The notes under the pieces: generated by a model
Told to the model about the DNA's origin: nothing
The model's input: only the letters and a program-made list of their open reading frames with translations
The model's database searches: none
Translations under genes and position numbers: made by a program
From: Sthenelais limicola
Lineage: Eukaryota; Annelida; Polychaeta; Phyllodocida; Sigalionidae
Direction: 5' to 3'
Assembly: GCA_942159475.1 (NCBI GenBank)
Contig: OW804094.1
Location: 56,478,966 to 56,542,965, forward strand
Length of the DNA stretch: 64,000 nt
Part shown: positions 37,215-50,910 of the stretch, piece after piece
Position numbering within the stretch: position 1 is the first letter of the stretch
How the letters are laid out: every line of letters starts with the position of its first letter

Positions 37215-40200
37215 AGAAGAGATGCTATAAGTGATGCAGTGGAGGGGTTATTTCACGCCCGTATTTCCACCCCCTCCTGCATCCCCATGCCATAGGATAC
37301 CGCGCCCTGTGCCCAAATTTGCACGCTCTCTGACTCTGTGCGTGCGACTGCACCTGAAGAATACTTCTCTACCTGTGCCCGCGGACCCGGCTAGGGAACA
37401 GAGCGTCGCAACAACAAGTTTTCTTTTCCATCTCATTAGTACTTCACAGCGCATCATGTCATAGTGCAGAAGATTGCCCGACTAGGTAGCAGTGGACTGA
37501 AGCCAACATTCCGGCGCTCCAGGCTCATCTTGTCTTCTTTGACACAAAAGACACAGTATATGATATTGGTCGCCGACAAAATGAACACCTGGTAATAAAG
37601 GGTTTATGGTGGTGGTGGTGGGGTAAGATGGAAGGAAACACACCCCTGGCACCCATTGTTAAGATACAACCTTACTAAATTCATACCATCAACGACTCTT
37701 CTTTGCATGTCTTTTCTCTGGCGTATATTTTTAAACGCATGGCAGATTAGGCGCGCCCATCTCCCTGCGCACTGAGACCGACGAATTATCGCTACCCAAA
37801 TGAGCTTGCGACCTCTGGGGATTGACCCTTGAGTGATTGGAGGTGCACCTGATCTCACCTGATGGTTTCTTCCTCGCCACTCTTCTCCTCTCCTCCAATC
37901 ATTACCACAAACCTTCCGTAACGAGGTGTTGAACCCCCGAAGCTCCATGCCTTTGTCATCCGATATGCCCTCTCCCGCGCTCTCAGGTCTTGGGTTTCAC
38001 TTTTTATTGTCAAAATCCTAAATTATAACAAATTGTCTTGTGCTTGGACATTGCCGCTGTTTCATTTGCGGGACGTATAGCGACGGTCGTTTTGAGGGAG
38101 AGAGAAACTTTTTGTGTGTGTGAGTGTATAGCTGATAAGAAAGATTTTTTGTTGAAGGACATCGGTCTGCACCCAGCTGGGGAGGGATATCAAGAATGGG
38201 TGAAACACTATGTGGCTGCATTGTTCCTGCATCAATAGGGTGCTCTGCGAGGACCCCCGCTGATATCAAACCCAGGTCTACCCATAAAGCCTTATCAAAT
38301 CCCACATCACTTGCCGCTTTATTAAAAGCAGGTAAGTTTCTACCGCTGTCCAATCACTTTCATTAAAACTCTTATGACAAGCATCATTAAATGCTTATCG
38401 TAGAAATCAATCGAGACTCCCATTAGTAATTTCATTTGATTGCATACATAAAAAATCTTCCTGTATTTGAAGATTTGCAGTGCCAAATGCACATCCGTTA
38501 TTTATAATTGTGCTCTATAGTATACCATGTGATATGCATTCTCACGGACCTCCTGTGATAACATATATTATCAATTTGACATTTTTATCACTTGTCATGG
38601 GGGACAATGTTATGCGGCACAATGGGGTTGAATTCAGTGACATATTGTTGTACTCATGTGAAATGCTATTCGGCCTATTCCCATTGATCATAAACATACA
38701 TGTGTGTAAATGGAGATAGAACTGTGAAACCGCAATAAGGATAGTTATCCCGCCAGATTCAACACTCACATGTGAGGGGACAGGATTGAATAGCAAGCTG
38801 TGAGGATAACAATATAACCTCTAGTTACAGTTCTCAAATGACCAGGTCGCTAAGGGAAACTAGTGAATTTTACACGTTGATTCCCACCAGAACCAGGCAA
38901 ATGCATGAGAGCCGATGACATCTTACACCGATTCACATGTTGATATCCGATCTAACTTCCTCTCAATCACTGTATCTCGTGATTTGATTAATTGAATATA
39001 TAATATCCAACAGAAGGACCGCGAAATGTGTAGTGTTGGTGTGGTGGGAGAAACAGGGAAATAAATAGTTGTTAAAGTCATTCGCCCTGCAATGGATGCA
39101 TCATCAGATAAGCATGTTTAAGTATTTGAACAGTGTGCGCTGTCCACACCTTTCAGTGAAGAAAAGCCATTTATATTTCACTAACTGCGGAGGAAACAAA
39201 CATCTGCAGAATTCGGGTAACATGGAGGGAATGCGCCCGTTCTATAGTTAGGCACTCCTGTGAATTAAAAGCGAATATTAAAGACGATAGAGTCTTGAAA
39301 TATTGTCAAATTGACCGTTATATAAACAACAGCTGCCCCACCCTACATCTATTTACGTGCGGAGGATCAGGCAAGAATATTCCACAAAGCCTTCTCCTCT
39401 GTTTACTGCATACGTGCCTTTGTGATCAAACGACATGCACAAACAGAGTCCAACAAATTTGTATTTGATTTAGATGGGGGAAGCAAAATTACACACTTAT
39501 AAAGGGGAAAACTGCCTTTCCAGGTTCAGGGGTGAAGGCCACAGCATTTTTAATCTGAGAAAAGGATTTAAAAGGTGGCAAAGTTGTCGAGTCCAACTGC
39601 CAATGTGTGCTTTTTGAAGATGCTTGTCCGTCCAAATGTACTAATGTATTCATACGCGAAGGTCAAGGTGGTTTGGGACTTAACTTTGGTCGCGGCAGTG
39701 CCTTCGTGGCACGGGTCTCTTTTGTCATTCACTTCAATTGCACTTAAAAGAAATTTAATGAAGATGTGGTGTTAAGGGCCAGTGTTTGTCTCGTTATTCG
39801 ATACCATGCATTAAGAGACATGATTCAGTATTTGCTCTTTGTGATTGTCAATCTTAAAGAAAAAAAATCATGAATCTCAGAATGGAAAAGCTTATAGGCA
39901 GATGGCCTGAAATGCCATTTATTAATTCTGTTTTTTTTTTGTAAAGTGCGAAAATCTCTAATTAAACTCTTTGGCTAACATTATCGTATGTCACACAAAC
40001 CTTGAGAAACGCAGTCTCTTAAGCTCTCATGCATTTCGACGGGGACATTTTCATTAGCTTTAAATTTCTCAACGCTGAAGACAACCTTTATGGCGGAATA
40101 AGGCATACATCATATATATTGTATATCATATATATATATAGTATATATATTATATATCCGGTAAGTTAAACTTTGGAAAAGAAACACACACAACGGCAGA

Positions 40201-43200
40201 CAGAGATGGGCTGTCGCTCTAAATATAGAATCTATAATCAATGCAGTTCGAGTGTGGAACTTTTCCCTTCCAGTTGTTGCATCTGATTTTCGACCGGGCA
40301 CAAGAATGTGAAAGGTACAGTTTTAATAAGCCCAAACTATCGTTGAATGCGTATTCAAACACACTGACACGTGTTTCCAAAAGAGAAGACCATTTCCGCT
40401 TTGCTTTCAATGCGGTGATTAATTCTGATCTACTCTGTCAGCGATCATGGCTTTGTGGAGCGAATCATTGTGGCAGAGAGGGGACCCCCGGACGGTCCTG
40501 TCACCCTGGCCGGCAATACGAGACGTAGCAAGGCGGTCAGTGGCAAGCTGACAATCTGTGGTCACCTCGTGTCCACTGTGACCACATTGAGCTCTGGTCA
40601 ATGTGGGCGTTATTGCTGGACGTTAAAGCAGACAACAATCACAGCAGAGTGTCCAACCCAGTGGTGAGGCCGCAGCAGTGGTCAGCAAAGGCTAAAAAGA
40701 GAGGGTTGAGGTTGAGATGATAGCATGCAGGGTGCCTAGCTACCTACAAGGTGGTGGATACTCTAACGTGAACTACTCCGAGATAGTGTCACTCGGTCAC
40801 TCCCAACCCGACACCTCCTCACCGTGGTGGACTATAGGTGGACACCTAACTGTGGCTAATTCCCCGCCTCAACATCACCCCCAATTCAAAGGGATCCGTT
40901 AGCAATGCATTCTCGCTTGACACCTACTTTATCGGCCATCTTCGGGCCCCCATTGCCCTATACTACTGTCCATTTAACCCTCTGCCACATCCCCATTCAT
41001 CGCTTATCAGGGTGCCGCTCGTGTGTCCAGTCATTGGCCAGCTGCCCCCATAGATCTGCTGTTAATTGTCACACTACCCTGTGTTGATTACAAGATTTTT
41101 TCCATCTGTCACTTAGTCCAATATGTGGCCAATCAGCTTAATTTGACCACTACATTTTTTTTCAATTATACCTATGCACACATTTGTATCCGCCAAAGAG
41201 ACCTTGTATACAGCGTTTGTTTTTAAGGATTCCATGTGTATATTTATTATAATTATGCGCATTCCGCTTGAGAGGTGCGATGTTTTTATCGTACGTGTAC
41301 GATACAAATTCGAATTGGTTTTTCTTTCAGCATTTAGATAATTTATGACGATTCAAAAACAAAGGTTTATATATCAATAGTTGTCTATGCTAGGGGCATA
41401 TATAATAAGAAGTATATTATATTACTATGGACCCTATCTTAAATAATATATTGGTGTAAATATTATGCGTACCTAAAGCGCATATGGTATGCATTTAATT
41501 TCCTAACATGAGCCATTTATTTACGAACTACACAACAAAGAGGGAAAATGAAGTATTATATTCATGTTGTAACAGCTATAAACAGAGAGCACTGTGACTG
41601 AATATACTGAGACTGAATATAAATATAGGAACATGGTGTCAAGCAAAGAAAAAAAGAAAGTGTCATTTGATAAGAAATTGATATGAAAGAAAAGTACTAT
41701 ATCAACGCTATCAAAGGCCCAGGCATGTTCATATGAATGGGCTTTGGTTTCTAACTTTCTATATTTCTTCCTACAAAGGTCTTTTTATGGATCTGGGTAT
41801 TTGTGAATCCAGATGTTATTTTCTCTGAAAAGCAAACTCGTATAGATCTATTTCCTTTTATTCAGTAGCAAAAGTTATTAAAATAAATGACATTTTGGTG
41901 CTCTGATGTATGGTTTCTATGAATATAATACATGTTTTTCAAGTTCTGATTTTCATCCAGATTTGTAGAAATCCTGTGAATACAGTTTCTCGTATCATAA
42001 AAACTCGCTTCATTATTGAGACATTTATCCTACATGCACCCTAAATATCATCTCGGATTCACCCATGCCGAACGGTCTGTCCAATAAAGACATGAAGCAA
42101 TGAGAAACAAAGCAATATAACATCAAAAGAGCATGAGACTTCACATTGAAAAGACCATATTGGCCGTGCACAAGGGAATAGTTACTCATAAGCGCGCAGA
42201 GGAGGAAAAGAACGATATTGTCCCTCACCGACAAAGCATTTATGGATAAAGCAAGGAATCAGCTGTTATTTGAACTCCTTGCAGCCCTGACATTTATACT
42301 CGTGGCCGTAAATATGGCCTTTTGACATGTAGACAAGGTAAAAGAGCATCGTCTCGATGTACATTTGGTCCCCCATTGCTGTTGGTGTTATCAAAGCCAC
42401 AATAGGACATACTGCATCAAAGACACATTACAAGGAAGCACATGGAACTGGGAAACAATGTCCACCTACTGACTAACGAAAAAGAAAACATAAAAGGAGC
42501 ATCGCTCTGCGTTCCATGTAAAGGCATTTAACTGCCATGAAAAGGCTTCGGGAATAATGAACACCTAGAGTTCCATTCCTACAAACATGTGAACCGAGCC
42601 CAGCCCCTATCCTAGGCTTTGAACGAATCATGGGGCACCTGATTGGAACATTGGGAGATGCATTGGTTCTCAGACACGCTAACGCTTTTAATCCCCTCTC
42701 ACTATAACAGTAAATACCAGCGGGTCCTTACTTGTTTACACCGAGACCTTTCAATTTTGCTTCGAGCTTGATGTGCTCTAACCGACAGTTCAAAAGCAGT
42801 CTCCCGCGATTTTATTATCTTCATCTGTGCATTATAAATTAACTTACATGTTAAAAGGGCATTATTCAAATGTGTATGTATGATGGTGTCTTTATAACAA
42901 GAAAACCTATGATATTAAAATTGTCCAAGGTTCCACAAACATCATAATTATCAGAAATTATGTAAGTTTATTTTCGATTTCACCTTGACAACAACTTAAT
43001 TTCACTCATTCTTACAAAACTGCATATTACATAAAGGCGTCATCTAGTACTGCCAATTTCCTTTCACAATAATAGAAATTAAATTAAATCTACTGGTAGT
43101 AGATAGTAATCACATAAATCAATGTATACTTTAAATCATCACTGACTATCTCAGGATATTGTGTATTATATTCTGCCCCATGTAATTGAACACGGTATTT

Positions 43201-45304
43201 CCGTCATTTATTATCGGCTCCCCAGGTACTTTTCTAGCCTCTTAATTTCTCGGCTAGTGTTAACTCGTGACTTGGAAGAGTTGATAACAACAGAATCATC
43301 AACTATTACCCAATATAATATAAAAAATATTCGTAATACTCCCAGTCAAGTTATACACATAACGCATTTAGATCAAAATCATCAAACATAATTCATGAAT
43401 TATCTTATGTATACATATTATGCCTTATAACATTTCAAAGCACCAGCGTTTTTTTGAAGAAAATGTCTAAAACACATTTTGTCATTTCACTGGGCAACAA
43501 AATCTGCTTGAATATTCATAGAAGTTTTGCGATATTAGACAATCTACATCTGCGAAATATTCACCACAGATCAAAGTTAGGAGGTAGATACTTTTAGGAT
43601 ACAATTAGAACACATTTCCACGAAGAAGTTGATAGCTTAGGAAATAATACAGACGAGGAGAGAAATTAGTATTGCGAGCGAAGAAAAACCCAAATATTCG
43701 CCATTTTAAAGAACTCATATCCGTCGGCGAATTGGTCGCTTCGATTTTCCAGGTCTACCTAATTCTTGAGGGCCTATTGTGGCGGTCGAGTTAGCAACTG
43801 TCAACAGCAGGCATGTTAAACATTTGTGGTCTCCCCGTAAGACTGTGATTCTGTTGTCCTTTCGGAAATGAGACAATTTAGAACAAGAGCTTCCCAATCC
43901 ATCTAAGAGGAAATGATCTACTTTACCTGATGTGAGCTTCGACTTCTCAACGCGCCTCCCTCATTCCCCAGTCCTGTCTGATATGAGAATATCTAATTTA
44001 ATGCAATAATGATCAATCTTGTGGAAGGTGATTGCGCGGAAATAAAGGCGATTGTGAGTAATACACTTTCCGACTCTTCAGCTAAGTTGGCCAAGAGTGG
44101 CCGTACTCGTATCCGATTTTGGGGCTAACAATTATCGCTTTGAAATGATTGATATTTCTGGATCACAACGGTCGTCTGGGTGGAATGGGACGAATTAGAA
44201 CTAGCTGTTTTGATAGGATAGTTAACGTGATTAGTATGGGTTTGATCGATGATTAGGAATTCTGCTCAAGAGGTAAATGCTATTTCTTTGCAATTCTAAA
44301 TTTAAAATGACGGGGAATTGTTATTTCGGGGTTAATGAAGACCACTTGGAAAATATGTCTTTTAGATTTTCATCATTCACGGCAAAAATGTACATGCAGG
44401 ATTTTCTTTTTCGGCGTTTCACTCTGACGTTTGTATGTGTCCAATCTCCTAGCTGTTGAGACATGCAAGTAGCTCATGTATGTTTTTACTCAATGGACTC
44501 ACACAAGAAAATATTAACATTCTCTATTCCTTCAAGGAATTCTGATATTAGTTTTCTTTATCTCTCGCTACATCTGTTTGAAATCGAAGCTTCCATTCCC
44601 CGAGTTGTCATGCGGTCAGAGGTAAACGACCTGTGTGGTTTGAGCATCAGTAGGCTTCCAACCAAGCACCCAATAGATCGACTGGCACCTGCCCTTCCCG
44701 TCTCTTTCAAAGTGTTCAGGGTTGTCAGTCAGGTTTAGTCATATAAAGCTTCATTTTATGACAACCCCCTACAACGAATGCCATGAAAACTAACTGGGAC
44801 TTTCACAATGCACCTTGCCCCTATAATAAAGCATGTCTTTTTTTCTTTTCGGGCCGATTTACGGTATCACAAATGATTCGCATAATAAAGGCACTAACCC
44901 GTAACGGGGCTCAAACTGGATTGGCCATAAACCTTGTGCCAGTTAGCGCCAATGATATGTTGATAAATTTCCAACTTTCACTCTCTTTTGGGATAAGAGG
45001 TAACTGTAGTCTAAATTTGGACAGAGCAACGTCAATTAAATGGAGAAGACCTGTTATAGTTAATGGATCGGAGAATGAGGTGTTCGTATAGTGATGGTCC
45101 TCTGGTATCCATGGGAAGATCTTGCTGATGTGTTGCCCCTCGTTATCTTCGGTCCCTATTATTGATGGTCCGATCTCACCCTTGTCAACGCACAGGGGGG
45201 TAGACCTGGCCCTATTTTGCCAACAATATAACACGACCACTACACTTGACAACAAAAAGGCACAACTTCGCCACAGGATAAAGCATCTCAGTGTGATCTG
45301 TTCA

Positions 45305-45324
45305 TATACTTTGAACGGCGAATC
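45305..45324 (+). repeat. 20-bp word, copy 1
   Basis: TATACTTTGAACGGCGAATC occurs here and again, exactly, at 46535-46554 on the same strand, 1230 bp away. An exact 20-mer with four CpG/CGGCG bases is unlikely by chance in AT-rich DNA. Confidence 0.6.
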
Positions 45325-46534
45325 TACGACATCCCATGCCATCAAGAGTGATACAGTGTCATTCAGGGAAGTTTTATTGAGTTCTGTCCGAGATAGAGCT
45401 CTCAATCTGTTGAGACTCCTCCCCAAGTGAGACTGATTTGTCAACGCAATGTTCCACACCCACAGTTCTTCTGTTCCTTGTCAAAGCAAGTGTCAACACT
45501 CCCCGGAAAAAGATGTTCGCTATTTAATTATCGCAGGGGCTTGTCATTCTAGAAGGTGGATACCCGCAGTGCAGTACTAATGATAGTTCACAAAAGGTGG
45601 TATTCAGTGCCTTACTGTTAGAAATAGAACTGTATCCATACAGCCTAACTGTTAAGAGTTTAAACTTTCTCCCATCTAACGTCGATATGCGTATTTGCGA
45701 ACCGCTCTTGCTTTGCAGGTAAACTCGCGAATAATGTGATTTTTTTGGTCTAAATCTCCGCTACATAACAGGAAGATGCGTAAATCTTAAGCGATAATTC
45801 AGTATTCCGTCAGTGAAATGGAACATGTATATGATATATGTAGTGCTGACTTAATATGTGGAGCTATATTATTGTTCCACCCAACTCTTTATTCTGCACA
45901 AACTTCGATCATCCAAATCTCATTACACCACTGAAAAAAATGATTTTGAAAATGTTTATTCAGGTAAATGTATTACAAAATCAATATATATTTTTCAACA
46001 TAATCTGATCTAATTATAAAATTAATATCTTTTACAACTTATATCAACCAACCACTGTTAAAGAATTTCACTACAATCAATCTATAGTCGTTCATTGTTT
46101 ACTTAAAATACACACCTAACTTGAGTATGTTGTCAATACCTCATTACTTTACAGTGAGTATATCTTTCTTATTCGTCATTAGGAAAATGCCTTTCTCTGG
46201 TTTCCTTACTAAAAACCGTCATAAAATGTTCAGTCATGTTCCTTGGATGCCTTCAAATTAAACCTCAGCCAGACGCGGCGTGCAACTAATTTCCTTCTCA
46301 TGGTCATAATAACTGTTGAACACACCTGTAAATCATAATTTCATAGATACGTTTACGTATAGCGTTAGTGAGAATTACTGACAGTTTACCATTTTAAGAG
46401 TTTCTAACGATGTATGTTCATGAACAAATCGGTAGATTATTATATTTTGGAGAAGAGGGTTCTTTACTAGAGAGTACTACTGATTTTAAGTAATGTCTGA
46501 TTGTGATATGACTCCATTATTAATTCACATGTCG

Positions 46535-46554
46535 TATACTTTGAACGGCGAATC
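46535..46554 (+). repeat. 20-bp word, copy 2
   Basis: Exact second copy of the 20-mer at 45305. The bases on either side differ from those of the first copy, so the match ends sharply. Confidence 0.6.
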
Positions 46555-47654
46555 GGTCAGCTTATCGGTGATGAATTATTACATAAAAACAAAATGCATG
46601 TCTACACAACTATTGGTTCATACATGCAATTTTATTAATGTACACTTATGTTAGAACTAATCCTTAATAATCCTTAATCCTTGACCCTTTGTTGATATTT
46701 TCCTGCCTAAAATGGCCATAACAATTATTTGTTTCTAAATCCGATAATACAAGTTGATAACTATAACTGATAACTAACAACTGATAACTATTATATTGAC
46801 TCTAGAATCTAATACTTCTCTTGTGTACATGTACAGCGACTGTGGCGCACTCTTGAGGATACGGTGTCAATTACAATTTATGCGGTGACTCTGGATGGTT
46901 TTTCTCCTAGACTCAACAAAAAAACTAAATTTTATATAATATACAAGTGCCTTTGGCACTTGGATTGTAGAGGCAGTTCTGTTTCTACTTATTATAGGAA
47001 TCTGACAATTTACTGGACGTTTTTTTTAAAATTTGGAGATATTAATTTGATTGCCAAAAATGGCTAAAATCACAGGGTGCCTATGTGGGAGTAGTAGGCC
47101 TAAGGTCTTTAAAAAATGATCTTTCACAACTTAGTACCTGAGCATTCTAAACATAATGAACAATATATGTGGAAAATATTTGACAAAATGGTCAGAAAGC
47201 TTTACCCTAGCACTATATTCTAGCCTTTTAAATTTTAAATACATTTTAAATGGCATGTACCGTAACATCTATGCAGGAAAGACAATTCATCCTATAAACT
47301 TGTCTTTTATACAAAATGAATCACAAACATGTCAGCATTACAGAGAATTTTGAATCATCGAAACCCCATGAGGAATAGCGACACAGTACCCCAATATAAG
47401 CCTTCGGGATAGAGCAGGTTTGATGTCCCTTCGGAGATCTCTCTCTTCACACTCCCCTCCTCCTGTTTCTCGATCTGGGTAGGCCTACATAGGCCTACTG
47501 AGAAAAAATTGAACAATATCTTTATTATTTTGAATGTTAGACTTGCCAAATTTAATTGGAAATCTATTTGAAAACAGAAGCAATGAGGATTTAATATTAT
47601 TTTTAAAAAGAATTTATAAATTCATTGAGGAGTAATGTGTGGACGGGTTAATTC

Positions 47655-47775
47655 TTTCTCTGAGAGAGACAGAGAGAGAGAGCAGGGTAGGGAAGACCCC
47701 CCCCTGAATCCCATTTCCCATTTTTTTAAACCCCCCAATCCCAAATCCCACAGATATTTTATGGCAAATCCCAAA
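47655..47775. repeat. GA-rich / CCCATTTCCC repeat, left copy
   Basis: A GA dinucleotide tract is followed by CAGGGTAGGGAAGACC (47683-47698) and then by CCCATTTCCC and C-rich degenerate repeats. The same 16-base core (one difference) recurs inverted at 52523-52538, next to a longer series of CCCATTTCCC units. Confidence 0.65.
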
Positions 47776-49169
47776 ATTACCTGATCTTTGCGAATCGGAC
47801 CCTTCAAACACCTAATACATGTTAAAACATATATTATATACAACATTGGCTGCTTCTATCAGTCCCAACTGACCCAAGTAATAATGATCTACCTCATATA
47901 TGCATCAATTCATCAAATGTCTCAGTAGAATTATTTGTTCTCTTATTGTAGACAAGCATTAGTCCCCATCCATTTTCATATCAAATCAATGGTGCAGGAT
48001 CTTTTCCTCTCAAAATCATCCACAAATGAAATTAAATTCCTCTTACCTGGATTTAATTGTACTTCACTAAATGAATTTCTTATTTAGGAGTATATTTTTT
48101 ACCAGATTGTGTCGTGTGGAAGGCCTTGAACTGAAAAAAAAAAAGTTCAGTCTTTCTGGGATTTGAGAATCACAAAATGTGCTTGCATCACTTTCCTCAG
48201 AAGACGACTCCTGGTCACTTGACTCACTATATTGATCTGGCTGATCTTCCTGGTCTTGAAAGATGAGGGGCCTAAATTCCACCTTGTCTCCAATGGTGGT
48301 TGTTGTGGCATATGCATGCAAGGGCAGAGTTCCAGCTTTGTATTTTGTTGTTTCCTGCCGAATGGATCTTTGACGCAGAACTCTTCCATTTTCTACTGCC
48401 CAACGTCTCATTTTCACTATGTCATTTGGGCCCATTGCAGCCGGAGGCAAGACACCCAGTTGAGGGATGTCAGTGAATTTTATGGTATTTGACGTAATTG
48501 GATTATAGGATTCTCTGGATGTATAATAATGGGCAGCCCATGAGCATGTCTTCTTCAGGTTTTATGATGTTGCCAAACATTCGGGCATAGTCTAGCATAT
48601 GTGGGATACAGTCCTGCTTTAGATGATGGATCACATGAAGTTTTCAACTTGTAATGTGAGGCAGCTCTCAAGTGTCAGATGTTGGTAGGTTGGTTTGGCT
48701 TTTTTCAGGTTCTCTTGTAAAAGAGCAATGCCAAGTGTCAATAGTTTCACAGAATATTGTGTTTTGGCTGAGATGGTTCCTTGTGGCCTGTTACAACATT
48801 TGACTCCTAAGACTTTCTGAACCTTTTCAGTTTGTTCATCAACATAATCTGTGATTTCCTGAAGGTGAGGGGTGGAATCATCAATAGTAATTGGACTGGG
48901 CTTGATCTTCTTATTGTGAACACTAAATGTGTCATATAGCATGCCTATAGACCTCAGGAACTTTGCTGTCCCACTGAGGCCACTGATCTTTTTCAAACCA
49001 CCAACTTGGCTGTCAATGAAAATAATAGTTTTCTCAAAGCAGCAAAGTCCAGAGGGTTGGCACATTTCTGATGTATAAACAGGACCATCACTATTCCCTT
49101 CCTTTCCTGACCCAGCCAGACAGACCCTTCCTGCTCCAGATTTGTCCATCCACCTGATTTCATGGATAT

Positions 49170-49799
49170 CTGGACGATTTGGCGTCAAAAGTGGCCATAT
49201 TTATGGCCTATATAGGTCATACCGCTTAAGATTTTAACCACGCCCCCTTTATTTAGAACTACCAGCTTATAACTCGACTCTGGTTCGATCATGTGAAACT
49301 GCTACTTCCCGACTTCCAATCGACCCAAACAATGTCTCCAGGCCTAGGGAAAATGTATAGACTTAGGTTGCCTCCAATACAACAAGGTCTTTCTGGTATA
49401 ATAAGTGAGAAATAACCGAGTCCCCGACCCCTATATGCTAAAGCATGGACAGATATTTTACCCTGCGTACGGCCACATGGCATCTTCGGTAACGCTCGGC
49501 ATCGCATCTTCGGTATAACTCAGGGAAAAAAATCGACCAATCACAGGGCGCGTTACATCAACCTTCAGCTAGGCTCTCAGCCAATGGGATCACCCCTTCC
49601 AAACGTTACTCGGCGTGCCATGTAGACGGGCAGACGGGCCCGGCTACCATGGCTGCCATGGTGGTGGGGGACGGGGGACCGGGGGACGGTGACGGCGAAG
49701 GCTTTTTAAATAGCCTAATGTTTCATTATCAGGCAAACAGTATCATATCCTAGTTAATTTAAGAGTTCTTTGACTTTGTTGTTATCTGGTGCCACTAAC
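49170..49799 (-). other. Intron of the propeller-like gene
   Basis: On the minus strand the donor GTTAGT begins at 49799 and the acceptor ends GTCCAG at 49170. Splicing rejoins a Glu-Asp codon pair in frame between segments c and d. The 630-bp interior is unusually GC-rich, with a CCAAT-like block near 49540-49600 and a GGGGGACGG-rich stretch near 49660-49700. Confidence 0.65.
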
Positions 49800-50490
49800 C
49801 CTCTGGACATGTATAAGCAACCCCTTCCCTATAGATACAGATATCATGAGGTTTCTCTTTATCACTTTCAGTAATGAGAAGTGGTGAAGTTGTGATCCGA
49901 TCCTTAAAAGTAAAGATGGCACTTTGACTGTCTCCAGACATAGATGCAAAGTAATTATCTCCATCATATGCTATGCACTGCATGGATGAATATCCTTCTG
50001 GATATGACACAAGAGGAGATGGAAATCCAGTGAATCCAACACCATCATACTTCAAGCAACATAAACAGAATGATTTGTTATGGTCAGAACCAATGATGAC
50101 TGAGGAGGCACTAACCCTGCATATGGCTGATAGGTGTAATTCAATATCAGGACCAAAATCAATTAGGTCAGGTGCTGAGGTTCTTTTTGCTCCAATATGT
50201 TCTATGTCACTGATGAATTTTTCTATCAGGTCTTTAACTAAGTGGTTCTCAGAGAAAGGAACTTGTCCAGGAAGAGTGGCCATTGCTAGCGCAGCCATGT
50301 AGGCCTGTTTTTTTCCTTTAGTTGTATCGATAGCCCTAATTCTAAGATCGATGGGTAATTATCTGAAAACATTATATGTACATGTTTCTCCTGCCTTTCC
50401 CATCACCACCAACCCTGCCAACCCACCTCCCGTCCTGGTCACATAGAATGACATAGCATCTATGCAACCCTGAAATAAAAAAAATGAACT

Positions 50491-50565
50491 GCATGACCCA
50501 GGCGAGGCTAGAGCCCCCAACCTTTGGGTATAGAAGCGAGTATCCTACCACTGAGTCACGTCCCC
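50491..50565 (-). repeat. tRNA-derived SINE head (degenerate)
   Basis: Read on the minus strand, the sequence starts GGGGACGTGACTCAGTGGTA, resembling a tRNA 5' end with an A box. About 40 bases later comes GGTTGGGGGCTCTAG in the B-box position. The acceptor stem does not pair well and no CCA-proximal structure is intact, so it is not a functional tRNA. A T-rich tract follows directly. It lies between segments b and c of the broken propeller-like gene. Confidence 0.5.
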
Positions 50566-50713
50566 TTGCGGTCTGCATAGTCTGAAGAGCTCTTACAAAC
50601 AGACTAGCTGGCATGGCAGAGGAAGGAAAAACGTCCATTACTCCTTTATTCATGCTACAATGACTGTGTAACTTTAATACATCAATCTAGAGGTAGGGCT
50701 CTTGAGGGGTTAA

Positions 50714-50910
50714 TTCGACAAATCGACACAGCCCTTTCTTAGCACGACAGATTTTGAAGACAACTAGTGACAAATGACAAAGACACTTTCTTAGCACGAC
50801 AAATCGACAAAGACCTTAACGACAAAAATTCAGCTGTTTTACGAAAATATAGCGACAAACGACAAAAGAATTTCCTTAGTGACAAATGACAATTGCCGTT
50901 TTTTGGTAGC
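50714..50910. repeat. Degenerate ACGACAAA minisatellite
   Basis: CGACAAATCGACA, GTGACAAATGACAA and related words recur many times. The phrase CTTTCTTAGCACGACA occurs at 50734 and again at 50786, giving a local period of 52 bp, with a weaker third copy near 50870. Confidence 0.6.

Larger units (their letters stand above)
34931..47654. other. Large gene-free region
   Basis: No protein-coding gene is recognised in about 12.7 kb. Contents noted: an A/T hairpin near 35481-35533 (TAATTAG arms), poly-C near 35826-35839, a G-rich tract at 37.1-37.2 kb, AT dinucleotides near 40.1 kb, a GGTCA/TGACC-rich block near 40.45-40.7 kb, a TATCGTAC/GTACGATA palindrome near 41289-41306, and a 20-bp repeat at 45305 and 46535. 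A 182-codon frame at 44911-45459 (minus) has no recognisable domain. Confidence 0.5.

Noticed and set aside
38018..38353. Overlapping frames on both strands with some protein-like stretches
   Set aside because: No family recognised, no convincing exon boundaries, and both strands look equally plausible.
44911..45459. 182-codon frame on the minus strand
   Set aside because: No recognisable domain, strong overlap with frames on the other strand, no splice or family context.
50491..50565. Functional tRNA gene
   Set aside because: Acceptor and T-arm pairing are poor and the B box is degenerate; a SINE head fits better.
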